A stretch of DNA of 64,000 nucleotides from Crithidia fasciculata (GCA_000331325.2 CM003427.1:310001-374000), one strand, 5' to 3'. Positions 19,977-30,376 are shown, numbered from the stretch's first letter. The notes: generated from the sequence alone by a model not told the origin. Numbers and translations are program-made.

Positions 19977-20494
19977 CTGAGTATGGTACGGGCGGAGAAA
20001 GCATGCAAAACAAGATGGGAAAGGAGAAGAGAGAAGTTGTCAACAGCGTGCACCGAGCACACACACCTAGCCGCGTAGTGCTTGTGTGAGGAAGGAAAGC
20101 GAAAACAAAAAAGTCAGAAGGCCCACGCGGCGTCCACAACACAACATTCTCTGTGACCGAGCCAACTGCATGTGATACCAGCACCATATCCTCACGAGAA
20201 AGAAAAAGAGTGTACGTAACTTCCTCTTGTCGTCAACGAAGAGAAAAAGCTGACAATGAAGCACGCAACGCTGTTCTGCTCCGCGCCAAATCCAGCGCTT
20301 AGCATCTTCCTCCCAACAAACTTCTTTATCTTCTTTGACTCCTAACTCCGAAACTTTTTTTTTGAGGACTGTGGAAAAGAGGAATCAGCAATCACAATCC
20401 AACTGACAGCGACAGCGTCAGCACTGTCACAACCACAGCCACACGCAAACACACAATCACAGAAAAGCGCTCTCGAATTTCCCGCTCCGCGACA
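19977..20494. other. Short spacer upstream of tRNase Z
   Basis: A 0.5-kb spacer, one of the shortest in the window. Purine-rich stretches lie at 20015-20037 and 20087-20126 on the + strand. It contains the 3' UTR of the 198-aa gene and the 5' UTR of tRNase Z. No coding region is supported. Confidence 0.55.
20081..20126 (-). promoter_or_regulatory. Predicted spliced-leader acceptor for tRNase Z
   Basis: A pyrimidine tract on the minus strand (complement of about 20087-20126) precedes AG at 20081-20082, giving a 5' UTR near 105 bases. An alternative AG at 19977-19978 directly abuts the ATG and would leave essentially no leader. Confidence 0.4.
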
Positions 20495-21091
20495 TCACTT
20501 TGAGTCACCTGACGCCTCACCAGCAGCAGCGGAAGCAGCAGCGGGAGCGTCTTCAGCCTTGGGCTTCTCTGCCTCCGCACCCTTCTTCGTCTGCACCTCC
20601 AGCGCCTCTCCCAACAAACCCTCCGCGTTCATCATCATCCACGACGGCAGCATCAGCTCCGCGTTCGTCACCAACCGCGGCAGCAACATCATCTTCAGAC
20701 CCAAGGTGAAGAGGCGAAAGGCGGCTTCCTGCGGCACTCGCGCCACCTCCCTTGTCAGCATCACAAGCGTCTGTGCCTGGCGGTCCCACGTGGGGTAATA
20801 GTTCCGCATCGACCGGCCGCGGTAGAAGTCGCGGCGGGCAGACCAGAAGCCCTGCTCATCACCGTGGATCGCCTCCGCATCGATGAGACGGGGACACAGG
20901 TTCGGGTCCGCCTTGTACGCCGCAAAGTAGGACGGTGTGTAGTCTACCGCAACAGAGGAGCGGATGTGGTGCGTGCGACCACCGCGACGAGTCAAGTAAT
21001 CGCGCTGCACGACGCGGAGACGGGAGGACACGACACGGGACGCCTTTGCAGCCCCGGCTGCCGCGGCGGTGGTGGCGGCCCTTCCAGACAT
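20495..21091 (-). CDS. Conserved-looking small protein, probably mitochondrial, 198 aa
   Basis: I do not recognise the family. The frame opens at a TTG codon three residues earlier; the first ATG is at 21091. The first 40 residues are rich in Ala/Ser/Arg with no acids (SGRAATTAAAAG, RVVSSRLRVVQRDYLTRRGG), typical of a mitochondrial presequence. The core, about 45-160, is aromatic and Arg-rich (GFWSARRDFYRGRSMRNYYP). It is followed by a hydrophobic Met/Leu-rich stretch (FTLGLKMMLLPRL, then LMLPSWMMMN) that could be membrane-associated. The end is an Ala/Glu/Lys-rich tail. GC-ending codons match its neighbours, supporting a real gene. A subunit of a respiratory or ribosomal complex is possible but unsupported. 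Confidence 0.75.
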   Translation of the reverse strand: MSGRAATTAAAAGAAKASRVVSSRLRVVQRDYLTRRGGRTHHIRSSVAVDYTPSYFAAYKADPNLCPRLIDAEAIHGDEQGFWSARRDFYRGRSMRNYYPTWDRQAQTLVMLTREVARVPQEAAFRLFTLGLKMMLLPRLVTNAELMLPSWMMMNAEGLLGEALEVQTKKGAEAEKPKAEDAPAAASAAAGEASGDSK

Positions 21092-22272
21092 AATAAGCAA
21101 AAGCAGAGAGGGTCAAAGTGGACTTCAAAACGCACCTACGTTCCTTCTTCTCTGATGCTTCCTCCTTACCTATCCTCCACTTACTTTCTGTTTCCACAGA
21201 GACTGCTCAAGTTGTGTGTTTAGGAACCAATGGCCTATGATGAGCACAAAGCAAGTGCTTTCATTCATTCATTCATTTTGAGTGTAAAGATGCCACCACC
21301 GCGGTAAGATTGCGTGTGTGTTTATTGTCGTGCACGGCGGAACCAATGTAGAGAAGACAATCAAGTCGCCGTCAAAGTTATTGTGTGCGACACACCAATG
21401 AAGAAGGGGAAGATGAGAATCAGTGGAAAAGAGAACACGAGACGCAAGCTGCAGCGGCGGAGCACCGCAGTGATGAAAGACCCAACAGCGTAGTCTGCAG
21501 GCAAGGCACCTCGTCTGCCACCTCACAAAACCCCCTTCGCAGCCTCTCTCAAGCCACACAGGCAGGCGTTGGACATTGCGAGCAATCTTCTCAGAAATTA
21601 CTATAATTCCATGGCAATGACATGGTGATTCTCGGCGTAAAGTAAAAATACAAAAGCAGCCACTACTGCATCCAGACACAGCAGTCTTCTCTTTCTCCAA
21701 ATTGGTACAACAAAAGCGGTATTGAGCGCGCTTATTAAGAAGAAAAAAGGAAAAGATGTCGATAGGATAATAATAATAAATAAGCACTGAAGAAGAAAAG
21801 TGAGCAAAATAGAATATAATAAAAATGCGCGTCGCATCTCTGCTGCCACGCATTTGGTGGCGGCCACCGCACAACTGAAGTCGCTTAGAAAACGCGACTC
21901 ACCATTGTCAATCTGAAAACGCAAAACAGAGAAAAATCGCAATACCCGTGATCGGGCGTCACTACATGGGTGTACTCTCGCCTCGACGTACTCTATTCGA
22001 ACCGGTGAAGCAAAGGAACAATGAGTCGGAGCCTTTTTGTTTTGGTGGTCGCAAAGACGGTGTGCGGCAGAAAAAGGAAGAAAAACGGAGAACAGCAGCC
22101 TTCAACGCATCTAATCCTGTCAACGCAGGACTCGTACAAGTGAACGCGGCCTTCGCACTTTGTGTGTGATAAAGCATTCCCGCTCACATGCAGCAAAACA
22201 CAAGGCATCCTGAGAACAGTCAAGGGCTGTAACAGAGAAACTAAATTATTGAATTTCACCACACACAACAAA
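21092..22272. other. Spacer between FAD oxidoreductase copy 1 and the 198-aa gene
   Basis: A 1.2-kb AT-rich spacer with a short tetranucleotide repeat near 21261 and A/T runs at 21730-21830. A TTCGAACC-like box near 21995 was checked as a tRNA B-box, but its flanks do not pair into a T-arm. No gene is supported. Confidence 0.5.
21261..21277. repeat. CATT tetranucleotide microsatellite
   Basis: About four copies of a TCAT/ATTC unit lie in the spacer upstream of the 198-aa gene. It is a short simple repeat with no evident function. Confidence 0.8.
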
Positions 22273-23685
22273 CTACGGGTTTAGACGGAACAGGTCCTTC
22301 ACTGCGACGTACGCCGGTGGCAGCTCCTTGCCGAGCAGCCGGTGCGCCGCAATGCAGCCGATCGGGTCACACGACTTGGCTCCTTTACCGTTCCCAGCCA
22401 AGGCGCAGAAGAGACCCTGGTCATCCACGCAGTCCACGTAGGGCAGCCCCGTCTCCGTCGTCTCCTTCATGCACCGCACAAGGCAGCAGTCGTGCGGATT
22501 CTCCTCGGTGAAGCCGTCCACCAAAGGCCATGCAGGGTAGATGGCAGACAGCGCAGATGCCATGTAGCGCACACAGGGCTCCTGCAAGGTCAGCTCCGCC
22601 CCTACATCGAACCAAGCAATCGCCCCGGCCAGCGTACGGGCATCGACACGCTCCACTGCGGCTGCCGGTGGACCAGCACGTCCCATCTTTACATACCAGG
22701 CACCTTTCTCTGCGTAGTAGCGCGGCGGCAGCGTGTAGATCTTCTCATCGTCGCTGCTGCCGGTCGTGCGAATCATGCTGGGACACATCTCACTTGCCTT
22801 CACATTGGCATCGTGGTCGCCGCCGTGGGGAGGAGTCACCCGCAGCAGCACCACAAACTGTGGATAGGGTGTGATCTTGTCCGTCACTGCCGTCGGCAAT
22901 AGCTTGTGGTATCCAGCAAAGCACGCCGTGGCCACCAGCACGCGGCCCGCGCGGTACGTGTGCTCCGCGTCCGTCTTCACAGCGTACACGCCGTCGTCGC
23001 CGCACTCGATCTGCACCACCACCTCACGCACCCACGTGAAGTGGCTCGCGGGCGACACAGCAGCCGCACACGCAAGCTGCGCCTCCACGTACCGCGTCGG
23101 GTGCACCGTCCCACCACCGGCAGGGCCGCTCTCCACAACGTAGTACGTCGCCGCACCAGCAGGCGCCAGCTGCCCCACGCGGATCCCGCCACCGAACACG
23201 CCCTCCGCCACAGCGCTCGACGCCGTCACGCGCAGCACGCTCGTCTTCCCCGCAACAGCAGCAGCCTCGTCACCCGCGCAACCACCCGCAACGTCCTCCC
23301 GCACCACCGCGTACGACACAGCGTCCGCGCCACCGCTCGCGCGCTGCACAGCAGCCATGCACGCCATCGTCGCGTCGCGGTCCGCCGCAGTCCCCACCCA
23401 CACGCACCCGCACGGCGTGTAGAACCCGATCCCAGACGTCGCCTCCGTCTCGCGGTACGACAGCGCGCCGAGGTCGTCCAGGTGGGCCCACGGCACCAGC
23501 GTCTCCACACGCCGGCAGATCCGCGCCTCGTCGAAGTGCTGCCCGCGCGCCAGCGGCCCGCAGTTGTTGTCCGGCCCCACCACCGCCACGCGCAGCGACG
23601 GCTGCAGGCGCCGCAGGTGCTTCGCCGCCGAGCTGCCGAACATCCCGGCACCCACCACAACCACGTCGTAGTCCGCCGCAGACAT
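22273..23685 (-). CDS. FAD-dependent oxidoreductase, tandem copy 1, 470 aa
   Basis: A flavoprotein of the D-amino acid oxidase/sarcosine oxidase type. The ATG at 23685 starts MSAADYDVVVVGAGMFG; the frame extends upstream only to TTG. The dinucleotide-binding motif is Gly12-x-Gly14-x-x-Gly17. Near the C-terminus, Cys405 in VRCMKETT is followed by GLFCALAGNGKGAKSCDPIG. This aligns in position with the segment around the cysteine that covalently holds FAD in monomeric sarcosine oxidase, so covalent flavin is plausible. No signal peptide and no C-terminal SKL-type peroxisome (glycosome) signal is present, so a cytosolic site is the default. Residues 1-254 are almost identical to the next two copies; the rest has diverged. 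The substrate is unknown: an N-methyl amino acid or other amine is a family-based guess. Confidence 0.88.
   Translation of the reverse strand: MSAADYDVVVVGAGMFGSSAAKHLRRLQPSLRVAVVGPDNNCGPLARGQHFDEARICRRVETLVPWAHLDDLGALSYRETEATSGIGFYTPCGCVWVGTAADRDATMACMAAVQRASGGADAVSYAVVREDVAGGCAGDEAAAVAGKTSVLRVTASSAVAEGVFGGGIRVGQLAPAGAATYYVVESGPAGGGTVHPTRYVEAQLACAAAVSPASHFTWVREVVVQIECGDDGVYAVKTDAEHTYRAGRVLVATACFAGYHKLLPTAVTDKITPYPQFVVLLRVTPPHGGDHDANVKASEMCPSMIRTTGSSDDEKIYTLPPRYYAEKGAWYVKMGRAGPPAAAVERVDARTLAGAIAWFDVGAELTLQEPCVRYMASALSAIYPAWPLVDGFTEENPHDCCLVRCMKETTETGLPYVDCVDDQGLFCALAGNGKGAKSCDPIGCIAAHRLLGKELPPAYVAVKDLFRLNP
22924..23685 (-). repeat. 762-bp near-identical 5' block, copy 1
   Basis: The first 254 codons of this gene align without gaps to 26328-27089 and 29615-30376. 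By eye, roughly ten base substitutions separate this copy from copy 2, mostly silent. Identity falls sharply on the downstream side at 22924, and within about ten bases beyond the ATG on the other side. Confidence 0.9.
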
Positions 23686-25676
23686 GGTGAAGAGAAGAGA
23701 GATGTGTGTGTGTTTGACGGTAAATAATGTGGACAGCAGAGGCGGAGAAAGCAACCAGTTTTCTCTTTCTTTAATTTCTGCTGCTCCGCACAGAAAACTG
23801 CAGCAGTTCCTATGAAGTCTCTAAAATATATTTTTTGTAGGCGCTGTGCGGCTGTGCCAAGACGTCAGACAACACCACACCGCAACGAAAGGAAGGGGTG
23901 AGGTTGCGTGGAGCCGCTGCTGGAAGGAACGAAGTGGGGATAAAAAAACAATCGCGTTGCCGGTGCGTTGGTGGAGAGCTTTCGTAAAATAAGTGAGAAA
24001 GACGAGCCAAAGAGGTGTTAAGGACAAGAGTGGGAAGGGCACAGGGAAGCACAGGGCAGCGCTAGGAATCAGATGGCGTCCATGTGCGCTGGTGCCACGA
24101 AAAAAATTCCGCAGCAACCGGAGCAGCGGCAGGCAAGGGTAAGAGAGCAGCGAGGTGGCTCACCTGTATCATACTGCTGGCCATTTCATTCCAATGCGTC
24201 TGCTTCGTTCTTTGCTATTCTTTCTTTTTTGTAGCTATTTCTTGGCTGAAAGACGAGAGCGTCACTTCTGAGGAGGCTCGATGCAAAAGAGCGGTTAGCC
24301 GCCTTACCTGTTGAGTGCAGCTTCTACATCGCCCTTTCACCTTCTCCTCCGGATAGATTCTCATTCCTTCGTAAAGCCCTTCTCTGCCGTCTGACTCAAT
24401 ATGGAGTTGGGGCTGCACTGCACACCAGCGCAGGTCCCCCTTCACAAAAGTACAAGAGGGGTAGAAATAAACAACTAAACAAGGCTCAACCAATAATAAT
24501 AAAAATGTGTCAATATGTTGGAAAAGTAGGCGGAAGGCAGACGGGTCGCATTGACGCGTCAGGCACAGCGAATTTGAAAAAAAAAAGAAAACAATCGGAG
24601 CCGCACGAAAACCAGAAAAACAAAGAGCTTAAATAGAAACGTTTAAAAAGACGTGTGTACAACAGAATTGAAACTTTGTAGATGACAGGTGAGTTAGTTG
24701 CGGTTCATCTACTAAGTTTTTCCTGCCACTCTCTCTCTCTCCCTTTCTATCTCTTTCTTCCTTTCCTTAAAAGCAGCACCGCCACTTCAATAAGAATAGC
24801 AACGGCAAAAGCAGGCGGATCAGTGCATTGCCCTCTGCGCGACTTTGGAAAGTCGGTTTGGGCGGAGAAATCGTGAGAGCCGCTCACAAGTAATAAAGCT
24901 AGAAAAATCTGTGAGTTTTACGATTGCGGCAATGCGGCAGTGCAAGCAACACTCGGATGCACGCACCGGTACGCCGCAACACCAGCAGAAAGAGAGAGAA
25001 AGCCATCACATGAAAAGAGGAGGGGAGAAAGAAACAGAGCCAGAAAATAACTTAGGGACCATGTAGAACCTATGCAGCATGTGCGCGGAAATAATATAAA
25101 GCAATAGTAGTCGAGGCAGGAGGAAAAAAAGCATGTAAAGGAAATAATGAACACTTGAATTGAAGACGAACAAACAGATGCGCATAGAGGCACGTAGCGC
25201 GCAGTGTAGGGCGACAAAAAAAAAGTCTCGTCTGAAGGCCTTATACACAGCATCATCTGAACAGGGGAACAACAGAGCTTTAAAAAAAAAAGGATTCGTA
25301 ACAACGCTACCGATTGAGACGCAGATACACTTCGAAAAAAAAAAGAAGAAAAGGAGAGAAAAAAAGGTGAGTTTATTACGTCTAGTCAGCACGAGTAAGA
25401 CAGAGCTTCACGACTCAACTGTGCTACTAAAGAAGTGAGCTTTTGCCACAAATAACACTAAAAGAAGAGGGTTGGTGAACAACGCGGAAGCATCGATTAT
25501 TTCACTTGTTGTCCCCCAATCGCTAAGCGGTGTGACGCTCGCACAGCAGTCATCATGCAGCACACCCCACGCGGTAGTTGAGCCGTTCGTTCAGCCTTTC
25601 GCCTCTTATAAACAAGCCTCGCCGTGTCCCTCCTGGCCTCCTCATCCCTACTTGGGCAGCGGTCCTGAACTACGAC
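23686..25676. other. Spacer between FAD oxidoreductase copies 1 and 2
   Basis: This 2-kb spacer shows no obvious similarity to the spacer after copy 2, so the tandem unit is the gene rather than gene plus spacer. It holds a short CT tract (24729-24741), A-runs around 25280-25350 and purine-rich stretches near 23930-23955. No gene is supported. Confidence 0.5.
24729..24741. repeat. Short CT microsatellite
   Basis: About six CT units lie in a pyrimidine-rich part of the spacer. On the transcribed strand this is a GA tract, so it is not itself a trans-splicing pyrimidine tract for these genes. Confidence 0.7.
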
Positions 25677-27089
25677 TTACGCCGTAGCAGTCGTGGGGTG
25701 AAATAGAGATTCTGCAAACTTGTACGCCGGTGGCAGCTCCTTGCCGAGCAGCCGGTGCGCCGCGATACAGCCGATCGGGTCGCACGCCTTGGCGCCGCGG
25801 CCACAGCCGCCCATCGCGCAGAAGAGACCTTGGCCATCCACGGCCCCAATCAACGGCACCTCGCCGTCTGTCTCGTCAAATATGCAGCGCACCACGTAAG
25901 TGTTCTCCCGCCCCTCCACTTCCTCGGCCAAGGGCCAGGCGGGGTAGAGACCCCGCACACAAGACGCCACCTGCTGCACGACGGCGTTCGCAACCGGCAC
26001 CGTGCTGCCCACGTCATACCACTCCATCGCCCCCGCGAGGTCCTGCACATCGGCATCCTTCACAGGAGAATGCCAGTCACCGCCACGGCCCATCTTGATG
26101 AACCACCCGCTGCGGTCGGCGTAGTAGCGCGGCGGCAGCGCGTAGAAATTCGAAGCGCCGGAGCCGGTCGTGCATATGACACTGGGGAAAGATTCACTCG
26201 CCTTCACATTGGCGTCGTGGTCGTCGCCGTGTGGGGGGTTGACGCGCACCAACACCACGTACGCCGGGTGTGGATGGATTAAAGCGGTAATAGCGGCCGG
26301 CAACAGCTTGTGGTATCTTGCAAACGACGCCGTGGCCACCAGCACGCGGCCCGCGCGGTACGTGTGCTCCGCGTCCGTCTTCACAGCGTACACGCCGTCG
26401 TCGCCGCACTCGATCTGCACCACCACCTCACGCACCCACGTGAAGTGGCTCGCGGGCGACACAGCAGCCGCACACGCAAGCTGCGCCTCCACGTACCGCG
26501 TCGGGTGCACCGTCCCACCACCGGCCGGGCCGCTCTCCACAACGTAGTACGTCGCAGCACCCGCAGGCGCCAGCTGCCCCACGCGGATCCCACCACCGAA
26601 CACGCCCTCCGCCACAGCGCTCGACGCCGTCACGCGCAGCACGCTCGTCTTCCCCGCCACGGAAGCAGCCTCGTCACCCGCGCAACCACCCGCAACGTCC
26701 TCGCGCACCACCGCGTACGACACCGCGTCCGCGCCACCGCTCGCGCGCTGCACAGCAGCCATGCACGCCATCGTCGCGTCGCGGTCCGCCGCAGTCCCCA
26801 CCCACACGCACCCGCACGGCGTGTAGAACCCGATCCCAGACGTCGCCTCCGTCTCGCGGTACGACAGCGCGCCGAGGTCGTCCAGGTGGGCCCACGGCAC
26901 CAGCGTCTCCACCCGCCGGCAGATCCGCGCCTCGTCGAAGTGCTGCCCGCGCGCCAGCGGCCCGCAGTTGTTGTCCGGCCCCACCACCGCCACGCGCAGC
27001 GACGGCTGCAGGCGCCGCAGGTGCTTCGCCGCCGAGCTGCCGAACATCCCGGCACCCACCACAACCACGTCGTAGTCCGCCGCAGACAT
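25677..27089 (-). CDS. FAD-dependent oxidoreductase, tandem copy 2, 470 aa
   Basis: Same family and length as copy 1, with an ATG start at 27089. The FAD motif is Gly12-x-Gly14-x-x-Gly17. The conserved C-terminal cysteine is Cys402 in VVRCIFDETD, followed by GLFCAMGGCGRGAKACDPIG. Only one amino-acid difference from copy 1 is visible in residues 1-254 (Ser for Ala in the DEAA segment). From residue 255 it diverges strongly, for example SFARYHKLLPAAITALIHP against CFAGYHKLLPTAVTDKITP in copy 1. This suggests similar flavin chemistry with a different substrate pocket or partner. The last residues TTATA give no targeting signal. The function of the diverged half is not known. Confidence 0.88.
   Translation of the reverse strand: MSAADYDVVVVGAGMFGSSAAKHLRRLQPSLRVAVVGPDNNCGPLARGQHFDEARICRRVETLVPWAHLDDLGALSYRETEATSGIGFYTPCGCVWVGTAADRDATMACMAAVQRASGGADAVSYAVVREDVAGGCAGDEAASVAGKTSVLRVTASSAVAEGVFGGGIRVGQLAPAGAATYYVVESGPAGGGTVHPTRYVEAQLACAAAVSPASHFTWVREVVVQIECGDDGVYAVKTDAEHTYRAGRVLVATASFARYHKLLPAAITALIHPHPAYVVLVRVNPPHGDDHDANVKASESFPSVICTTGSGASNFYALPPRYYADRSGWFIKMGRGGDWHSPVKDADVQDLAGAMEWYDVGSTVPVANAVVQQVASCVRGLYPAWPLAEEVEGRENTYVVRCIFDETDGEVPLIGAVDGQGLFCAMGGCGRGAKACDPIGCIAAHRLLGKELPPAYKFAESLFHPTTATA
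26328..27089 (-). repeat. 762-bp near-identical 5' block, copy 2
   Basis: This is the middle member of the three homogenised blocks, the same length as copies 1 and 3 with no gaps. About eight substitutions separate it from copy 3 by eye. Confidence 0.9.
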
Positions 27090-28972
27090 GGCGAAGAGGA
27101 AAGGTAAAAAAGTAAAATGTTAATGTGCGCTAAGGAAGAGAGATGGAGTTGAGTGCGTGGAGAAGACTGCAGCCAATCGAAGTATTTGGAAAAAAAAAGG
27201 TAAATGAGAAGTAGAAAAGACGGTAGAGTGGTCGAAAGGTCGTGCCAGTAGACGAGTTCAGCCCTGGAGACGCAAAAAAAAAGTGGCAAAGTCAGCGCGA
27301 AAAAAAAGCGGTAATGCACCCCCAGCAGATAATTGTTGTGGGAGAAGTACAAGTGGTACGTTAAGAGTTGAGGAAATGATAGACGAAGCGGGTGAACCAG
27401 CCGTGCTACAACGGTTTCACAAAAAGAACAAGACAACACGGTGGAAACGTGAGAGCGGAAGGCACAAAAAAAAAGGAGTCGCACAGCGTCACGTGTTGTC
27501 AAGGTGTGTTATGCAGACGACCGGCGCAGCGAAACGCAGGGAAGTGCAAGAGTATGATGCGGTGAGAAAAGGAAGGCGAAAAGAATGAGAGAGACGAGAG
27601 TAAAGTGACTGAAGTCTTGATAGCATCTTCAGAGCACTGTTCGGCAGAACGAAATTGACCAGTGTTGCTCTTTGGAATTTAACTGGTGCCTATTATCTTT
27701 TAAAGTATGACACTCCCATGCTGGATAGATGACCTGGGCATCTCGCAGGACGGCGAGCAGCACTATCAAGCATCCTCATGATCACTCTTGCGTTCTCTAC
27801 TGTTGTGTCTGCTCGCTAGAAAGGCCAGTTTTTTCCACAAAAAGGTGTTTGATTCTGAAAGGCGATAGGTAGAAACTCAGGAAAACAGTAAGGTAGTTAT
27901 TAGGAACAGAGAGAGAGTAGAGGAAAAAAAGGAAAGGCATGTACAACAGAGTGTTTCATAAATTGATTAGAAAACAAAAAAAAAGGCTGGTAATAAAAGT
28001 AAACAGGGAGCTCGTAAGGTGCAGCAAAGACAACGGCGAAAAGATAGAGAGAAAACGAGGCGGGAAAAACGATCACTTTCTTTCCTTCACTTCTCTCTCC
28101 TGAGTACACACGCAAACACGCAGCTTGGGCTCCATTAACAAAGAGAATAAAAGCAGTGTATAAGCTTCACAATGTAACGTGGTGTTGCCCGACCTAAACC
28201 TGCACTCGCCCTTGCTGCTATCTCAGCGCCGTCCGTAAAGTTTGCGGGGCATGCCGTCGTACGCCCCCAGCCATTCCTTACCTGCTGGACCAGATGCACA
28301 CGCAAACACACACGGCGAAAGAGAACCACAGTGCAGCACGAAACACGCTTGCACCGCGTCCAAATCACTTTGAGTAGAGAGACCAGAGAAGAAAAAAAGA
28401 AGAGAGCGACAGAGTAGGTTGGTTGCGCGATTGCGCCATCGCAGCGGCGACGTCACCTCGTGTAGCTCGGAGGGTACGAGTGACGCTGAGCCTTTGATGC
28501 GCCACGCAACCAAGACAGGCAACAGAAAAAGTAGAAACGTAGAAACGTAAGCACACACTAGAAGGAGTTCAGAACACAATGATGCTAAGAGAAAGCAAAT
28601 GTGCTGCTGAGAAAAAAAAACTGGGAGGTGCAAACGCACACTTATCAGCACACCTACGCAAGATGGTGCAAAGCGTCAAGGAAAGAAAGCAACACAAAGG
28701 CTCATGGCGTGGGGCACCGAGCACGCAACAGTGGAAGCCTTGGCGCTGGTGCGCAGCTCAATTGTGCCCACTTTTCAAAGTCCCTCCGGTGAAGCCGGGA
28801 ACCATTTCTTCGGCACACCAACCACCGACTGCGTGGAAGCAGAAAACGCGGCGTTTATTGTTTATGTTATGCCTTTCTCCTGCGATGCCGCTCCTTCGCG
28901 CTTAAAAGATGGCGTGCGCTGTCCTACTCCAGCCCGACACCGCTCCAGCTGCCTCCTTTCTTTCACTGCGTC
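27090..28972. other. Spacer between FAD oxidoreductase copies 2 and 3
   Basis: This 1.9-kb spacer has a clear purine tract on the + strand at 27190-27228 and mixed A-runs to about 28000. The last 250 bases before 28972 are more GC-rich and open on the + strand, but the frame has no recognisable protein features. No gene is supported. Confidence 0.5.
27167..27228 (-). promoter_or_regulatory. Predicted spliced-leader acceptor for FAD oxidoreductase copy 2
   Basis: A pyrimidine tract on the minus strand (complement of 27190-27228) is followed by AG at 27167-27168, about 78 bases upstream of the ATG. Confidence 0.45.
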
Positions 28973-30376
28973 CTAGATGCGGAAAGCATTCTTTGCGAAT
29001 TCATACGCCGCTGGCAGCTCCTTGCCCAGCAGCCGGTGCGCCGCAATGCAGCCGATCGGGTCGCACGACTTGGCGCCACGGCCGTTGCCCGCGATTGCGC
29101 AGAAGAGACCCTTCCCGTCCACGCAGTCCAGCATCGGCACCCCCTCATCTGTCTCATCAACGATGCAGCGCAGCGTCTCCCTGTTCGACTGCTCCGGTGT
29201 GTCGGTGGCCACCGGCCACTCCACAAAGATCCCCTGCAACATCTCAGCGAGGTGCGTCACGCTCGGGTCCGTCTTGGGCAACTCCTTTCCGGTCTGATAC
29301 CACGCCACGGCGTCCTTCAGCGTCGCGACGACGTCGGGGTTGGCCCGCACCGGCGCTGGAGGACCCTCGAGGCGGCCCAGCTTTGAATACCACCCCTTGT
29401 GGGCTGCATAGTAGCGTGGCGGCAGCGCGTAGAACTGATCTTTTAGAGGACCAGTCGTGCGAATCACACTCGGGCACGCTTCACTCGCCTTCACATTGGC
29501 ATCGTGGTCGTCGCCGTGGGGAGGCACAAGGCGCAGCAGCACCACATCAGCCGGCATCGGCTTCAGCCGGTCCGTTATACTCGCAGGGAGCAGCTTGTGG
29601 AACTTAGTGAAGGACGCCGTGGCCACCAGCACGCGGCCCGCGCGGTACGTGTGCTCCGCATCCGTCTTCACAGCGTACACGCCGTCGTCGCCGCACTCGA
29701 TCTGCACCACCACCTCACGCACCCACGTGAAGTGGCTCGCAGGCGACACAGCAGCCGCACACGCAAGCTGCGCCTCCACGTACCGCGTCGGGTGCACCGT
29801 CCCACCACCGGCCGGGCCGCTCTCCACAACGTAGTACGTCGCAGCACCCGCAGGCGCCAGCTGCCCCACGCGGATCCCACCACCGAACACGCCCTCCGCC
29901 ACAGCGCTCGACGCCGTCACGCGCAGCACGCTCGTCTTCCCCGCCACGGAAGCAGCCTCGTCACCCGCGCAACCACCCGCAACGTCCTCGCGCACCACCG
30001 CGTACGACACCGCGTCCGCGCCACCGCTCGCGCGCTGCACAGCAGCCATGCACGCCATCGTCGCGTCGCGGTCCGCCGCAGTCCCCACCCACACGCACCC
30101 GCACGGCGTGTAGAACCCGATCCCAGACGTCGCCTCCGTCTCGCGGTACGACAGCGCGCCGAGGTCGTTCAGGTGAGCCCACGGCACCAGCGTCTCCACC
30201 CGCCGGCAGATCCGCGCCTCGTCGAAGTGCTGCCCGCGCGCCAGCGGCCCGCAGTTGTTGTCCGGCCCCACAACCGCCACGCGCAGCGACGGCTGCAGGC
30301 GCCGCAGGTGCTTCGCCGCCGAGCTGCCAAACATCCCTGCACCCACCACAACCACGTCGTAGTCTGCCGCAGACAT
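28973..30376 (-). CDS. FAD-dependent oxidoreductase, tandem copy 3, 467 aa
   Basis: Third tandem copy, with an ATG at 30376. The frame runs on upstream through non-coding sequence, but the MSAADYDVV start matches copies 1 and 2. The FAD motif is Gly12-x-Gly14-x-x-Gly17. Cys404 in LRCIVDETDE, followed by GLFCAIAGNGRGAKSCDPIG, is the counterpart of the proposed covalent flavin cysteine. Residues 1-254 differ visibly from copy 2 at one position (HLN for HLD). The section 255-400 is divergent and three residues shorter overall. The end EFAKNAFRI has no targeting tripeptide. It is the most upstream of the three in transcription order. The substrate is unknown, as for its sisters. Confidence 0.88.
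   Translation of the reverse strand: MSAADYDVVVVGAGMFGSSAAKHLRRLQPSLRVAVVGPDNNCGPLARGQHFDEARICRRVETLVPWAHLNDLGALSYRETEATSGIGFYTPCGCVWVGTAADRDATMACMAAVQRASGGADAVSYAVVREDVAGGCAGDEAASVAGKTSVLRVTASSAVAEGVFGGGIRVGQLAPAGAATYYVVESGPAGGGTVHPTRYVEAQLACAAAVSPASHFTWVREVVVQIECGDDGVYAVKTDAEHTYRAGRVLVATASFTKFHKLLPASITDRLKPMPADVVLLRLVPPHGDDHDANVKASEACPSVIRTTGPLKDQFYALPPRYYAAHKGWYSKLGRLEGPPAPVRANPDVVATLKDAVAWYQTGKELPKTDPSVTHLAEMLQGIFVEWPVATDTPEQSNRETLRCIVDETDEGVPMLDCVDGKGLFCAIAGNGRGAKSCDPIGCIAAHRLLGKELPAAYEFAKNAFRI
29615..30376 (-). repeat. 762-bp near-identical 5' block, copy 3
   Basis: The third homogenised block, gap-free against copies 1 and 2. It carries private changes such as GTT for GTC near 30168 and a few silent ones near the start codon. 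Confidence 0.9.

Noticed and set aside
21985-22010. A TTCGAACC box resembling a tRNA B-box
   Set aside because: The flanking bases do not form the five-pair T-arm, and no acceptor stem or anticodon arm is visible.
28704-28976. A 90-codon frame on the + strand at the 3' end of FAD oxidoreductase copy 3
   Set aside because: It overlaps the end of a real gene on the other strand and has no recognisable features.
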